Notes under the pieces: generated by a model
Told to the model about the DNA's origin: nothing
The model's input: the letters and a program-made list of their open reading frames with translations, nothing else
The model's database searches: none
Source of the DNA: DASQZT01 sp963728965
Lineage (GTDB): Bacteria > Acidobacteriota > Terriglobia > Bryobacterales > Bryobacteraceae
DNA length: 64,000 nt
Assembly: GCA_963728965.1 (NCBI GenBank)
Contig: CAVSMH010000012.1
Span: 62,001 to 126,000 of the forward strand
Reading direction: 5' to 3'
In this document: piece by piece, positions 9,020-17,392 of the stretch
How the letters are laid out: each line of letters opens with the position of its first letter
How positions within the stretch are numbered: the first letter of the stretch is position 1
Made by a program: the position numbers and the translations under genes

Positions 9020-10408
9020 CTATCGCGGAGCCGGGCCGAGCTCCACGCGACGCTTCCAGTAACGGTAAAAAGGTAGTCCTAGAAGGATTAGGCCAATTCC
9101 AATGGCCGATTCGCGTGGCCGGTTATAGGCAGTAAATACCAGTAGGGTGAGTGCGCCGAATACAAAAAGTACTGGTACGACCGGATATCCGATAGTGCGA
9201 TATGGGCGGGCCAAATCGGGCCTTTTTTTGCGCAAAACTAACACCGCGGCCGCTGTCATCCCGTACAGAATCCAGCTCGCGAAAATGACGAGGTTGAACA
9301 GATCATCGTATTTCCCGGAGAGCACCAGCAGACAAGCCCAGAGGCAGAGAACCACGATGGAAACCGCAGGGGTATGATAGCGCGGGTTGACGCGCGCAAT
9401 CGCCGAAAAAAAGTAACCATCGCGGGCAGCGGCGTAAGGCACGCGCGAGCCGGAGAGGATGGACCCGTTCAGCGCGGCGAAAATGCTGATCATAGCAGCA
9501 ATGGAGACCGCACCGGCACCGGCGTTGCCCAGCACCCGTCGCATCATTTCGCCTGCCACACGGGTGCTCGCACCCACTTCGTCGGCGTTCAGCACGTGGA
9601 AATAGGCCCCGTTGGCGAGCAAATAAATGACAATTACCGCGGCAGTGCCGCCAATCAGGGCGTTGGGCAGGTTGCGCTGCGGGTTGCGCACCTCGCTGGC
9701 CACCATGCTTACGTTGTTCCACCCGTCGTAGGCCCAAAGCGCCCCGACCAGGGCGGCGAAGAAGCCCGCCAGAGTGGCAGGAGCAATGGGCGCCGCAACC
9801 GGGGCATGGGCTTGGCCAAAACCCAATCCCGCAATAATAATAAAGGCGATAAGCACCACTTTCACCACCGTTACCGCCACCTGAACTTCACCTCCCAGTT
9901 TCACCCCAAAATAGTTCAGCCATGCCAGCCCAAGAATCAAGGTAATGGCGAACAATTGGCCGAAGCGGATTTCCAAGGGGCCGCCTCCCGGCCCAAGCGG
10001 GAGGTGCACCGTATAGAAAACGCGGTCGAGGCCGGGAAAAAAGTTGGTAAGATATAGAAAAAATCCGGTCGCCAAAGTAGCGATGGAGCCACTTTTCGCA
10101 ACCCACATTTGTGTCCAACTGTAGAGGAATCCCCAGATCGGTCCATACGCCTCCCGGAGATAGGCGTACTCACCTCCGGCCTCGGGAAGGGCGGCGGACA
10201 ATTCCGCATAACTGAGGGCGCCGGCCAGCGACAAAAGGCCGCCAAAGACGAAGATGAAAAATACCATGGAGGGGGCGCCGACCTTCAGGATCATGTCGTG
10301 CGGCACAAGGAAGATGCCGCTGCCGATTACGGTCCCCACCACGATGGAAGACGCCGCCCAAGGGCCCAGTTCGCGTCGCAGTTCGGTCGGGGGCAATGGC
10401 TCATTCAT
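9020..10408 (-). CDS. APC-family amino acid permease
   Basis: The 462-residue inner-membrane transporter has about 12 hydrophobic segments. TM1 contains the broken-helix motif GTVIGSGIF that binds the amino group of the substrate in APC proteins, and ALPEAGGEYAYLREAYG follows TM2. It is closest to the L-type (LAT) branch; the substrate cannot be assigned. It overlaps the upstream SSS transporter by four bases (ATGA on the minus strand), so the two are translationally coupled. The combination suggests uptake or exchange of an organic nutrient. Confidence 0.93.
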   Translation of the reverse strand: MNEPLPPTELRRELGPWAASSIVVGTVIGSGIFLVPHDMILKVGAPSMVFFIFVFGGLLSLAGALSYAELSAALPEAGGEYAYLREAYGPIWGFLYSWTQMWVAKSGSIATLATGFFLYLTNFFPGLDRVFYTVHLPLGPGGGPLEIRFGQLFAITLILGLAWLNYFGVKLGGEVQVAVTVVKVVLIAFIIIAGLGFGQAHAPVAAPIAPATLAGFFAALVGALWAYDGWNNVSMVASEVRNPQRNLPNALIGGTAAVIVIYLLANGAYFHVLNADEVGASTRVAGEMMRRVLGNAGAGAVSIAAMISIFAALNGSILSGSRVPYAAARDGYFFSAIARVNPRYHTPAVSIVVLCLWACLLVLSGKYDDLFNLVIFASWILYGMTAAAVLVLRKKRPDLARPYRTIGYPVVPVLFVFGALTLLVFTAYNRPRESAIGIGLILLGLPFYRYWKRRVELGPAPR

Positions 10409-11892
10409 AGGGGTCGGGGTTGGGTGCCTCGCGATTGAAATAACGAGAAGATCATCGCCACGCTGAAGGTGACGCTAGTACCGATAAGGACGTACCACGT
10501 CCAGGCGATCGGCGTGCGCAGGTTGACGAAGAGGATGGTACCGAGACCGGCTACCACGCCCGCGATCGCCGCACCCTCGCCCGGCTTGCGGGTCAACACG
10601 CCCAGGAGAAAAACTCCCAGCAGTGCTCCCATAGGGATCGACCCGATGGTCAGACCGGCCTCCAGGACTGAGCGGGAGTGGCGCGCGAGGATGGCGATGA
10701 CCAGCAGCACCAGGCCCCACGCCACGGTGGCGGCACGCGCCAGCCGCAAGGAGTCGCGATCGCTGGCATTCTTGCGTCGTGCGCGGAAGAAATCCACCAC
10801 GGTTGTCGAGGAGAGCGAATTCAAAGCGGCGCTCACGTTGGCCATGGCGGCGGCCAGAATGGCCGCCACGATGAGTCCGGCGAGGCCGACAGGCAGGTTG
10901 TTCCACACGAATTCGGGATAGATGCGGTCTCGCTGGGCGGGTGCGGTGAGGTGGAAATCGCCATAGTAAACGTACAGCAGGACGCCGATCAGCAGGAACA
11001 TAGTGAACTGGACGGCGATCACAACCCAGCTTGACAGGAGCGCCGCGCGGCTCTGGCGCTCGTTGCGCGCGCTGAGAAGCCGTTGCACCATGAGTTGGTC
11101 GGTGCCGTGCGTGGCCGTAGTAAGAAAGCATCCGCCTGCGACGCCGGCCCAGAAGCTGTACGTCCGGGAGAAGAACTCCAGGGTCGGCGAAAAGCGGAAA
11201 TCGAAGATGGTGAACTTGTGGGCGGCGCCGGCCACAGCCACCACGTGCCCCCAGCCTCCGGGGATTTTGCCCAGGATCACGATGAAACTGACCACGGCGC
11301 CAAAGACATAGAGGGACATCTGCACGACGTCGGTCCAGATCACGGCCGTCATGCCGCCTTCAAACGTATAGAAGAGGGTGAGCGCGGTGATAAGAACGAT
11401 GGAGGCGATTTCGCCGGTGGCGGGGGCGAGCCCGATCCGGGAGTACAGGTGATCGAGGATGATGGAAATCACCAGCGACATGGCGAACACCCGTACCCCT
11501 TCCGCCATGGCCCGCGTCACAAGGAATATACCGGCAGTCAGTTTGCGGATTCGTTCGCCGAACCTGCGCCGCATGAGCTCGTACGCCGTGAACATTTCTC
11601 CTCTGAAGTAATGGGGTAGAAACAGAGAGGAAATCACGATTCGAGCCAGCAGGTATCCCAGGACGATTTGAAGGAAACCGAGATTGCCGGCAAATGCCAG
11701 GGCGGGGGTGCCAACAATGGTAAGGGTACTGGTTTCGGCGGAAACAATCGAGAGACTGATGGCCCACCAGGGCGCCGTTCGGCCGCCCAGGAAATAATCC
11801 CGGAGGTTCTTTTGACCCCGGCGGAAGCGCGCGCCAAACAGGGTTATGGCGATCAGGTAAACGAAAATGACACCCAAATCCAGATAGCGCAT
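10405..11892 (-). CDS. Sodium:solute symporter (SSS family)
   Basis: The 495-residue membrane protein has about 13 hydrophobic segments. Family marks include YFLGGRTAPWWAISLSIVS and AETSTLTIVGTPA near the first helices, and the later segment FLTTATHGTDQLMVQRLLSA. It imports a solute with Na+; the substrate is unknown (sialic acid, sugar and amino acid types share this fold). The start ATG at 11892 lies in one copy of a perfect 19-base tandem duplication. The other copy carries a second, out-of-frame ATG at 11911 (see findings). It is followed by the coupled APC permease. Confidence 0.93.
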   Translation of the reverse strand: MRYLDLGVIFVYLIAITLFGARFRRGQKNLRDYFLGGRTAPWWAISLSIVSAETSTLTIVGTPALAFAGNLGFLQIVLGYLLARIVISSLFLPHYFRGEMFTAYELMRRRFGERIRKLTAGIFLVTRAMAEGVRVFAMSLVISIILDHLYSRIGLAPATGEIASIVLITALTLFYTFEGGMTAVIWTDVVQMSLYVFGAVVSFIVILGKIPGGWGHVVAVAGAAHKFTIFDFRFSPTLEFFSRTYSFWAGVAGGCFLTTATHGTDQLMVQRLLSARNERQSRAALLSSWVVIAVQFTMFLLIGVLLYVYYGDFHLTAPAQRDRIYPEFVWNNLPVGLAGLIVAAILAAAMANVSAALNSLSSTTVVDFFRARRKNASDRDSLRLARAATVAWGLVLLVIAILARHSRSVLEAGLTIGSIPMGALLGVFLLGVLTRKPGEGAAIAGVVAGLGTILFVNLRTPIAWTWYVLIGTSVTFSVAMIFSLFQSRGTQPRPL

Positions 11893-11913
11893 GAAAATCC
11901 AGATAGCGCATGA
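11876..11913. repeat. Perfect 19-bp tandem duplication over a start codon
   Basis: AAATCCAGATAGCGCATGA occurs twice head to tail (11876-11894 and 11895-11913). Read on the minus strand, each copy contains ATGCGCTATCTGGATTT, the beginning of the SSS transporter gene. Because 19 is not a multiple of three, the upstream ATG (11911) opens a different frame. Confidence 0.95.
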
Positions 11914-12128
11914 AAGCAGCGACTTCCAGGATACCGTTGATCTGGTATTATCTGTGATTCGGAACCAGTCGTCTGGAACCGGTGTCGAATGAGTTGCGCC
12001 ACCGGTGTGGTTCGGCTAAACTCCGTAATGCCACCATCGGCCTGCGAACCGCCGATGGATCTGACGCCGTTGCGAAGCGGATCAGCAAGCCAGTGCTGTC
12101 AAGGGAAAAGCTGAGGAGGCAGGGCCAA

Positions 12129-13580
12129 ATGCACAACTTCTACAAGACTATCAAGACGATCGCGGCGGTTGCCGCCTTGAGTGCTGTGGTTTTGACTGGC
12201 ACTATGCAGCAGGCCGCCGCCCAGACCGCGGGTGGGCAACCGGCGGCACAACCTGAGAAGAAGGTCAAAGACCAGGGCGAGAGCGACATCTGGAACCAGG
12301 TAATCAAGGATATTGCGGCGAAGGAATTCACCAAATCAGTCACCGACCTGGACACCTGGAAACAGAAGTATCCGGATTCGGATTTCAAAGATGTGCGAAG
12401 CCTGCTCTATGTCCAGGCGTACCAGAACTCCGGGCAATACGGCAAGGCTCTGGATGCCGCCGGGGAGTTGCTGTCGAAGAACCTCGACTCGATATTCAAC
12501 GATCCCAAGACCGGAGCGCAATCGATCGTTCAACTGTTGTACGCGGCAACGGCTTCCGTTCAGCAGGCATTTGCGAAGAACGAAACGCTGACGCCGGAAG
12601 AACTCGCCATCGGCGAGAAGGCGGCGAAGCAGTTGTACGACTTCAACCGGGCTCCCGCGGGCATGGAAGGCAAGGCTTGGGATGATGCTCGCAAACAATT
12701 GCAGACCGCGGCGAGGGCAACGCTGATGGCGATCGCCCTACGGCCCGGCGACCTGGCGATGGCTCAAAAGCCACCCGATTGCGCTACCGCCGCGACGGTC
12801 TACGAAAGAGCCTTGGGAGATCATCCGGATCAAACCTTTATCTCTTATAAGCTCGGAACCGCGTGGGCTTGTGTCGCGCGTTCCTCACCGGAAAAAGCCG
12901 GCGAGGTTGCGCCGAAGGCGATTTACGAGTTCGTTCGTTCCGCGGTGCTCGATCCGAGTCTGGGTGGTTCGCAGCCGGACCCGGCGAAGACTACCAAGTA
13001 CGCCGATGATTTCTACAAGAACTATCACGGCAGCGACGAGGGTCTGGCACAACTAAAGGACCAGGTGAAGGCATCCCCCCTTCCGCCGGCGGGATTCGCT
13101 ATCGAGTCGGCACAGGCCATCGCCATCCGGAAGCAGAATGAGTTTAAGGAAAAGTACCCCGAAGTGGCGTTGTGGTTGGGCATCAAGAGCCTCCTGGCGG
13201 ATCAGAACAACGGGATGCAGTATTTTGAAGGGCAGCTTAAGGACACCGAAGTCCCTGAACTGAGGGGCACCCTGGTGGAAGGCAAGCCCGCCTGCCGCTC
13301 CAAAGAGCTGCTGATTGCGGTCCCTCTGCCGGATCGTCCGGCGGGCACAACCACGGACCCGGAGATCACTTTGAAGCTGGATGCGCCGCTAACCGGCAAA
13401 CCGGAACCGGGCGAGATCCGCTTCAAGGGGGTGCCGACGGCGTTCTCCCAGAACCCCTTCATGCTGACAATGACCGCCGAGAAGGCAAATATCACGGGCC
13501 TGAACGTATCGGCCTGCGCCACGTCCTCTCGGGGCGGAGCTCGTGGTAGCCGGCGGGGGACGAGCAAGAAAAAGAAGTAG
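12129..13580 (+). CDS. Exported TPR-like protein of unknown function
   Basis: The 483-residue protein has a clear signal peptide (MHNFYKTIKTIAAVAALSAVVLTGTMQQAAAQ), with predicted cleavage after AAAQ. The body is helical with repeat-like units (YVQAYQNSGQYGKALDAAGELLSKNL, ATVYERALGDHPDQTFISYKLGTAWAC). It ends in a very basic tail (RGGARGSRRGTSKKKK). The ATG at 12129 is chosen because GAGGAGG lies about 10 bases upstream and the signal peptide starts there; the open frame extends to 11982 without a better start. No enzymatic motif is visible. A periplasmic scaffold role is a guess. Confidence 0.88.
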   Translation: MHNFYKTIKTIAAVAALSAVVLTGTMQQAAAQTAGGQPAAQPEKKVKDQGESDIWNQVIKDIAAKEFTKSVTDLDTWKQKYPDSDFKDVRSLLYVQAYQNSGQYGKALDAAGELLSKNLDSIFNDPKTGAQSIVQLLYAATASVQQAFAKNETLTPEELAIGEKAAKQLYDFNRAPAGMEGKAWDDARKQLQTAARATLMAIALRPGDLAMAQKPPDCATAATVYERALGDHPDQTFISYKLGTAWACVARSSPEKAGEVAPKAIYEFVRSAVLDPSLGGSQPDPAKTTKYADDFYKNYHGSDEGLAQLKDQVKASPLPPAGFAIESAQAIAIRKQNEFKEKYPEVALWLGIKSLLADQNNGMQYFEGQLKDTEVPELRGTLVEGKPACRSKELLIAVPLPDRPAGTTTDPEITLKLDAPLTGKPEPGEIRFKGVPTAFSQNPFMLTMTAEKANITGLNVSACATSSRGGARGSRRGTSKKKK

Positions 13581-13595
13581 TGAAGTAGAAGCGCT

Positions 13596-13841
13596 TCAGG
13601 TGCGGCGCTGCGGCGCCGCAGCCTGGTCGCAGGTGCCCGGCGCCTTGGCCTCCGTCAGGACGAGGCTGAGCACAAAGCGCTCGATGGGGCTCAAGGCTCC
13701 GCCGGTCGCCCTGGAATCGCTGATATAGTGCCGCAGATTCAGGGTGGACGACACAAAGCGGCCGAGTGCGGGCACCGTGTGGCCGGCAGTAGCTGCCAAC
13801 CCGAGCCCCAAAACCCCGACGATGTACGCCTTCCGTCTCAT
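13596..13841 (-). CDS. Small exported hypothetical protein, 81 aa
   Basis: The chain starts with a plausible signal peptide or membrane anchor (MRRKAYIVGVLGLGLAATAGHTVPA). It then has a short conserved-looking stretch, ALSPIERFVLSLVLTEAK. No family is recognised. It lies convergent with the preceding exported TPR-like gene and divergent from the zinc-ribbon gene; no good ribosome binding site precedes the ATG at 13841. It could be a real small envelope protein, but spurious translation is not excluded. Confidence 0.55.
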   Translation of the reverse strand: MRRKAYIVGVLGLGLAATAGHTVPALGRFVSSTLNLRHYISDSRATGGALSPIERFVLSLVLTEAKAPGTCDQAAAPQRRT

Positions 13842-13948
13842 CGTTCTATTTGCTAAGACGACCGGATCCAGCCGGACGTTAGCTGCTTAATCATTCTTTA
13901 CATCCGGTTAATGAAGGTGGCCGCGCAGCGTGGATCAACCGCATCGGA

Positions 13949-13977
13949 TTGGCAGGCGCTGCATCTGCTACTATATA
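13949..13977 (+). promoter_or_regulatory. sigma70-like promoter of the zinc-ribbon gene
   Basis: TTGGCA (13949-13954), a 17-base spacer and TATATA (13972-13977) give a near-consensus promoter, with the start codon 34 bases further on at 14012. Confidence 0.7.
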
Positions 13978-14011
13978 GGTAAGATTGCATGGGGTGGTTG
14001 TTTCAACACAT

Positions 14012-14314
14012 ATGCCGCTTTACGAATACAGTTGCCACCGATGTGGTTCCCGGTTTGAGGTGATTCAGAAATTCTCCGATGAGCCGCTGACGACTCACGA
14101 GGGCTGCGGCGGTGAGGTGGAACGGCTGATTTCGCCGTCGGCTTTCCAGTTCAAGGGATCGGGTTGGTACGTCACCGACTACGCCCGCAACGGGAAATCG
14201 CTACCCAGCACCGGCGCGAACGGGTCTTCCGACTCCAAAGCGGAGACCAAGAAGAAGGACTCGAAGCCGGACGTGAAGACCGAATCGAAGACCACGCCGA
14301 AAACCGGAACGTAG
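14012..14314 (+). CDS. FmdB-family zinc-ribbon protein
   Basis: The 100-residue protein opens with MPLYEYSCHRCG, the typical FmdB/CxxC regulatory-type zinc ribbon (Cys8-x2-Cys11). A later Cys in HEGCGGEVERLIS may complete the site. The family also has the pattern SAFQFKGSGWYVTDYAR, present here. The C-terminal third is a Lys/Ser/Thr-rich disordered tail. The function in this family is not settled; regulation or RNA/DNA binding has been proposed. The ATG at 14012 is preferred over 13985 because family members begin with MP(L/I)YEY. Confidence 0.9.
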   Translation: MPLYEYSCHRCGSRFEVIQKFSDEPLTTHEGCGGEVERLISPSAFQFKGSGWYVTDYARNGKSLPSTGANGSSDSKAETKKKDSKPDVKTESKTTPKTGT

Positions 14315-14321
14315 CGCCGAT

Positions 14322-14822
14322 CTACGCGCTCGCGACCCGTACTTTTACCGTTTCCTTGATCCAGGAATCGGCCCAACGCTGAAGCATCGAATCGTTCCGG
14401 ACGGGCATTTGCAAGGTGCGGGCCTGTGTACGGAACTCGTATTTATCGATCGTGCAGGCGGCGGTTTGTCCGGCGGTTCGCAGCACCCGACCGAAGACAA
14501 TCAGGCGCATCGCGCAACGATTGTCCAGCAAGACCGGCCAGCTGATGGAGAGCTCGATGAAGGTGCCGGTGCGCACATCGCCATCGGGAACAAACGCTAC
14601 GCCCTCGCTGGAAATATCGCAGGTCTCGCCGGCTCCCGAAGCTACCACTGCCCCCTCCTCCAGAAGCTTATAACGCATTTCGCGACGAATCGGGAACCGG
14701 GACTTGGCCCGGCGGTCCGTTGCGTCTTCCATATTCTTTCTCATGCTCATCATTTGAATACCCACGGCGTCTTCCTCCGATGACTCGATATATAGCAACT
14801 GTTTGGCCATGAATTTTACCAT
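14322..14822 (-). CDS. PilZ-domain protein (probable c-di-GMP receptor)
   Basis: The 166-residue protein contains the PilZ signature: an Arg-rich first motif (RRAKSRFPIRREMRYKLL) and the second motif CDISSEGVAF (D/N-x-S-x-x-G). Both bind cyclic di-GMP. It has no other domain, so it is probably a stand-alone effector for motility, secretion or surface traits. Several in-frame ATGs occur early (residues 1, 5 and a cluster near 24-31); the start at 14822 is the longest choice and may be too early. It diverges from the phosphatase gene over a region with two palindromes. Confidence 0.82.
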   Translation of the reverse strand: MVKFMAKQLLYIESSEEDAVGIQMMSMRKNMEDATDRRAKSRFPIRREMRYKLLEEGAVVASGAGETCDISSEGVAFVPDGDVRTGTFIELSISWPVLLDNRCAMRLIVFGRVLRTAGQTAACTIDKYEFRTQARTLQMPVRNDSMLQRWADSWIKETVKVRVASA

Positions 14823-14859
14823 TTAGAATCAATTATTTACGGAAGTATGAGTACTATAC

Positions 14860-14876
14860 TGTCCAGGTTCTGGACA
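14860..14876. promoter_or_regulatory. Palindrome 1 of a twin operator
   Basis: TGTCCAG-GTT-CTGGACA is a perfect 7-bp inverted repeat. It begins on the last base of a TATACT hexamer (14855-14860) that may be the -10 element of the phosphatase gene, and its centre falls at the expected transcription start. A second copy of the same TGTCCA-N5-TGGACA pattern lies 25 bp downstream. Confidence 0.6.
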
Positions 14877-14884
14877 ATCCTGGC

Positions 14885-14901
14885 TGTCCACGGAATGGAC
14901 A
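14885..14901. promoter_or_regulatory. Palindrome 2 of a twin operator
   Basis: TGTCCA-CGGAA-TGGACA is the second copy, extendable by one C/G pair on the outside. Its right arm runs into the AGGAG ribosome binding site at 14901-14905. A dimeric repressor bound here would be well placed to block expression. Confidence 0.6.
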
Positions 14902-14921
14902 GGAGCGCCATGTTACGCTGA

Positions 14922-16466
14922 ATGACAAGTCGCATGAAGAGATCCCTTCTGCTTGCGCTGGCGGTAGCCAGCCTGCTTTCGGCGGCGACGCCGAAGAAAC
15001 CCAAACTGGTGCTGGCCATCGTGATCGATCAGTTCCGATACGACTATTTGACCCGCTTTCGCGCGCAGTACCATGCGGGCTTCGACCGGCTGCTAAACCA
15101 GGGCGCGGTGTTCACCAACGCGAACTACATCCACTTTCCTACGGTGACGGCGGTGGGCCATAGCACATTTCTGACCGGCGCGACTCCGTCGGTGAGCGGG
15201 ATTGTAGGCAACGACTGGCTGGATCGGGAGACTGGAAAACACGTGACCAGTGTTTCCGACTCCCAAACGCAGTTGCTGGGCGGTAAGGGCGAAGGCTCCT
15301 CGCCGCGCCGGTTGTTGGTGAGCACGGTGGGCGACGAGCTCAAGATGTCCGACGGCGGCAAGTCGCGGGTGATCGGGATTTCGTTGAAGGACCGCGCTGC
15401 TATTTTGCCGGCGGGCCACAGCGCCGACGCGGCCTACTGGTTCGATTTAACAAGCGGGAATTTCGTGAGCAGCACCTATTATTTCCGCGACCTTCCCGGG
15501 TGGGTGAAAGATTTCAATGGGGCCCGCCTGGCGGAGAAGTATCGGGGGATTCAGTGGCTCACCCACACGTTGCCCATGGAGTTGCCGAAGTTCTATGGCA
15601 ATACCAGCGAAAGCCCGTTCGAGGCGAGCCCCTTCGGCAACCAGGTGGTGGAGGAATTTGCGGAGCGCGCTCTGACGGCCGAGCAACTCGGCAAACGCGA
15701 ATTCACCGATATTCTGGCGGTGAGTTTCTCTTCCAACGACAAGGTCGGCCACGACTTCGGGCCGTTCTCCGCCGAGGAGCGCGAGGTGACGCTGGCAACC
15801 GACAAGATCCTCGATCGCTTGTTTCAGGCAGTAGACCGGCAGGTCGGGTTGGACAACGCCGTGATCGTACTGACTGGCGATCACGGCGTGGCGCCATCAC
15901 CCGAGGAGGATGCCGAGAACCGGATGCCAGGCGGGCGCATGCCGGGTTCTGTGCTGACGAAAGCGATCGTTACGGCTCTGGACAATCACTATGGGGCGGG
16001 CGCCTGGGTGGCGGGGAGCTGGGACCTGTCCATCTACCTGAACTATGACCTGATCGCCCGAAAGAACCTGAACGCGGCCGAGGTTCGCCGGGCAGCGGCA
16101 GAAGCCGTCCTGGCGGTTCCGCACATCTCCCGGGTCTATACGCGCGACCAGCTCATGGCGGGCGCGGTTCCGGGAGACGAGACAAGTCGCAGGGTGATGA
16201 ACGGGTTCAACCCCAAGCGGTCGCCGGATCTTTGTGTATTGCCGGATCCTTACTGGATCGTCACCACTGCCGTTACCACCCATGGCACCACGAACAGCTA
16301 CGACTCCCACGTGCCGGTGATTTTCCTGGGCCAGGGAATTCGTCCGGGCCTATACCATGCCTCTGTCGCGGTAAACGACGTGGCACCGACGCTGGCGACG
16401 ATCCTGGGAGTGGAAACGCCCAGCGGATCGATGGGACGAGTGCTGGCGGAGATGTTCGCGCCGTGA
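14922..16466 (+). CDS. PafA-type alkaline phosphatase / phosphodiesterase, exported
   Basis: The 514-residue protein belongs to the alkaline phosphatase superfamily. After a signal peptide (MKRSLLLALAVASLLSAA, residues 5-22) come a metal-binding Asp in AIVIDQFRYD and the Thr nucleophile region FPTVTAVGHSTFLTGATPS. Further metal-ligand motifs are NDKVGHDFGP and LTGDHGVAP, and a late His in THGTTNSYDSHVP. The Thr nucleophile and the SGIVGNDW segment are typical of PafA phosphate-irrepressible phosphomonoesterases. It probably releases phosphate from organic esters in the periplasm. The start may be 14922 or ATG 14934. A three-codon micro-ORF (14910-14921) ends immediately before 14922. Confidence 0.9.
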   Translation: MTSRMKRSLLLALAVASLLSAATPKKPKLVLAIVIDQFRYDYLTRFRAQYHAGFDRLLNQGAVFTNANYIHFPTVTAVGHSTFLTGATPSVSGIVGNDWLDRETGKHVTSVSDSQTQLLGGKGEGSSPRRLLVSTVGDELKMSDGGKSRVIGISLKDRAAILPAGHSADAAYWFDLTSGNFVSSTYYFRDLPGWVKDFNGARLAEKYRGIQWLTHTLPMELPKFYGNTSESPFEASPFGNQVVEEFAERALTAEQLGKREFTDILAVSFSSNDKVGHDFGPFSAEEREVTLATDKILDRLFQAVDRQVGLDNAVIVLTGDHGVAPSPEEDAENRMPGGRMPGSVLTKAIVTALDNHYGAGAWVAGSWDLSIYLNYDLIARKNLNAAEVRRAAAEAVLAVPHISRVYTRDQLMAGAVPGDETSRRVMNGFNPKRSPDLCVLPDPYWIVTTAVTTHGTTNSYDSHVPVIFLGQGIRPGLYHASVAVNDVAPTLATILGVETPSGSMGRVLAEMFAP

Positions 16467-16475
16467 GCGGTACCG

Positions 16476-16481
16476 TATAAT
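16476..16481 (+). promoter_or_regulatory. -10 hexamer TATAAT six bases before groES
   Basis: A perfect TATAAT lies only six bases before the ATG of groES, and there is no ribosome binding site between them. If used, transcription would start at or next to the A of ATG and give a leaderless mRNA. No convincing -35 element is visible. Confidence 0.5.
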
Positions 16482-16487
16482 CAAACC

Positions 16488-16775
16488 ATGGATTTACGTC
16501 CTCTACACGACCGGGTCCTCGTGAAACGCCTCGATGAAGGCGAACAGCGCCGCGGCGGAATCATTATTCCCGATACGGCAAAAGAGAAGCCGCAGCAAGC
16601 CGAAGTGATGGCTGTCGGAAGCGGCAAATTGCTCGATTCGGGCGACCGCGCCAGCATCGAGGTGAAAGCGGGCGACCGCATCCTTTTCGGAAAATACTCC
16701 GGTTCGGAAATCAAGATCGAAGGCACCGAGTATCTCATCCTGCGCGAAGACGAGATTCTCGGCGTGCTGGAATAG
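16488..16775 (+). CDS. groES: Co-chaperonin GroES (Cpn10), without groEL beside it
   Basis: The 95-residue protein is a full-length GroES: MDLRPLHDRVLVKRL, the mobile loop EGEQRRGGIIIPDTAKEKPQ, and the C-terminal EYLILREDEILGVLE. It forms the heptameric lid of GroEL and caps the folding chamber. GroES is normally followed directly by groEL; here the next genes are Skp and an unknown membrane protein, so the partner must be elsewhere. An imperfect hairpin right after the stop could separate it from skp. Confidence 0.96.
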   Translation: MDLRPLHDRVLVKRLDEGEQRRGGIIIPDTAKEKPQQAEVMAVGSGKLLDSGDRASIEVKAGDRILFGKYSGSEIKIEGTEYLILREDEILGVLE

Positions 16776-16801
16776 GTGTGTTAACCTAAGGGTTACCACA
16801 C
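16776..16801 (+). terminator. Hairpin between groES and skp
   Basis: GTGTGTTAACC and GGTTACCACAC form an 11-bp stem with one mismatch and the loop TAAG, beginning directly after the groES stop codon. No T-run follows, so it may be a weak terminator, attenuator or mRNA stabiliser rather than a classical intrinsic terminator. Confidence 0.4.
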
Positions 16802-16819
16802 TATTTCAGGAGTAGTTTC

Positions 16820-17371
16820 ATGTCTTTTCCGTTGGGCGTCAGGCTGCTTGCAGCCTGCTTGGCCCTGTTTGCCTTCGCGCAGTTTGCGCCGGCGCAGACC
16901 AAGGTCGCGGTAATCAACCTGCAGCGAGCGGTATTCGAGTCGGCCGAGATCAAGAAGGCCAACGATGCCATGCAAGCCGAGTTCAAACCGCGACAGGATG
17001 CCGTCGACCGCTTGAACAAGGAGATCGCAGCGCTGGCGCAGCAGTTGCAGAGCGGCCAGTCGAAGTTGACGCCTCAGCAGGAAGCCGACCTCACGGCGCA
17101 AGGTCAGAGGAAGCAGCGCGAACTTCAGCGCGCGCAGGACGATCTCCAGGCGGATGCCACGGCCTATCGCAATGACGTTCTGTCCAAAAGTTCGCAGAAA
17201 ATGACCGACGTGGTGAAGAAGATTGCGGAGGAGAAAGGTTTCGACCTGGTGGTGGACACCTCCACCGCGCTCTATTTCAAGCCGGCCATGGACATCACCA
17301 ACGATGCCATTGCCGCATACGATAAGGCATATCCGGTGAGCGCGGCCCCGGCGCCCGCCCCGGCCAAATAG
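16820..17371 (+). CDS. OmpH/Skp-family periplasmic chaperone
   Basis: The 183-residue protein has a signal peptide ending in FAPAQ and continues as TKVAVINLQRAVFESAEI, the standard beginning of mature Skp/OmpH. A long Gln/Lys-rich coiled coil follows (about residues 50-130). Then comes VVKKIAEEKGFDLVVDTSTALYF, which completes the trimerisation core. Skp binds unfolded outer-membrane proteins in the periplasm. Start ATG 16820 has CAGGAG about eight bases upstream. An Ala/Pro tail ends the chain. Confidence 0.92.
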   Translation: MSFPLGVRLLAACLALFAFAQFAPAQTKVAVINLQRAVFESAEIKKANDAMQAEFKPRQDAVDRLNKEIAALAQQLQSGQSKLTPQQEADLTAQGQRKQRELQRAQDDLQADATAYRNDVLSKSSQKMTDVVKKIAEEKGFDLVVDTSTALYFKPAMDITNDAIAAYDKAYPVSAAPAPAPAK

Positions 17372-17392
17372 AGAATCGCAGACAGGGCGGAG

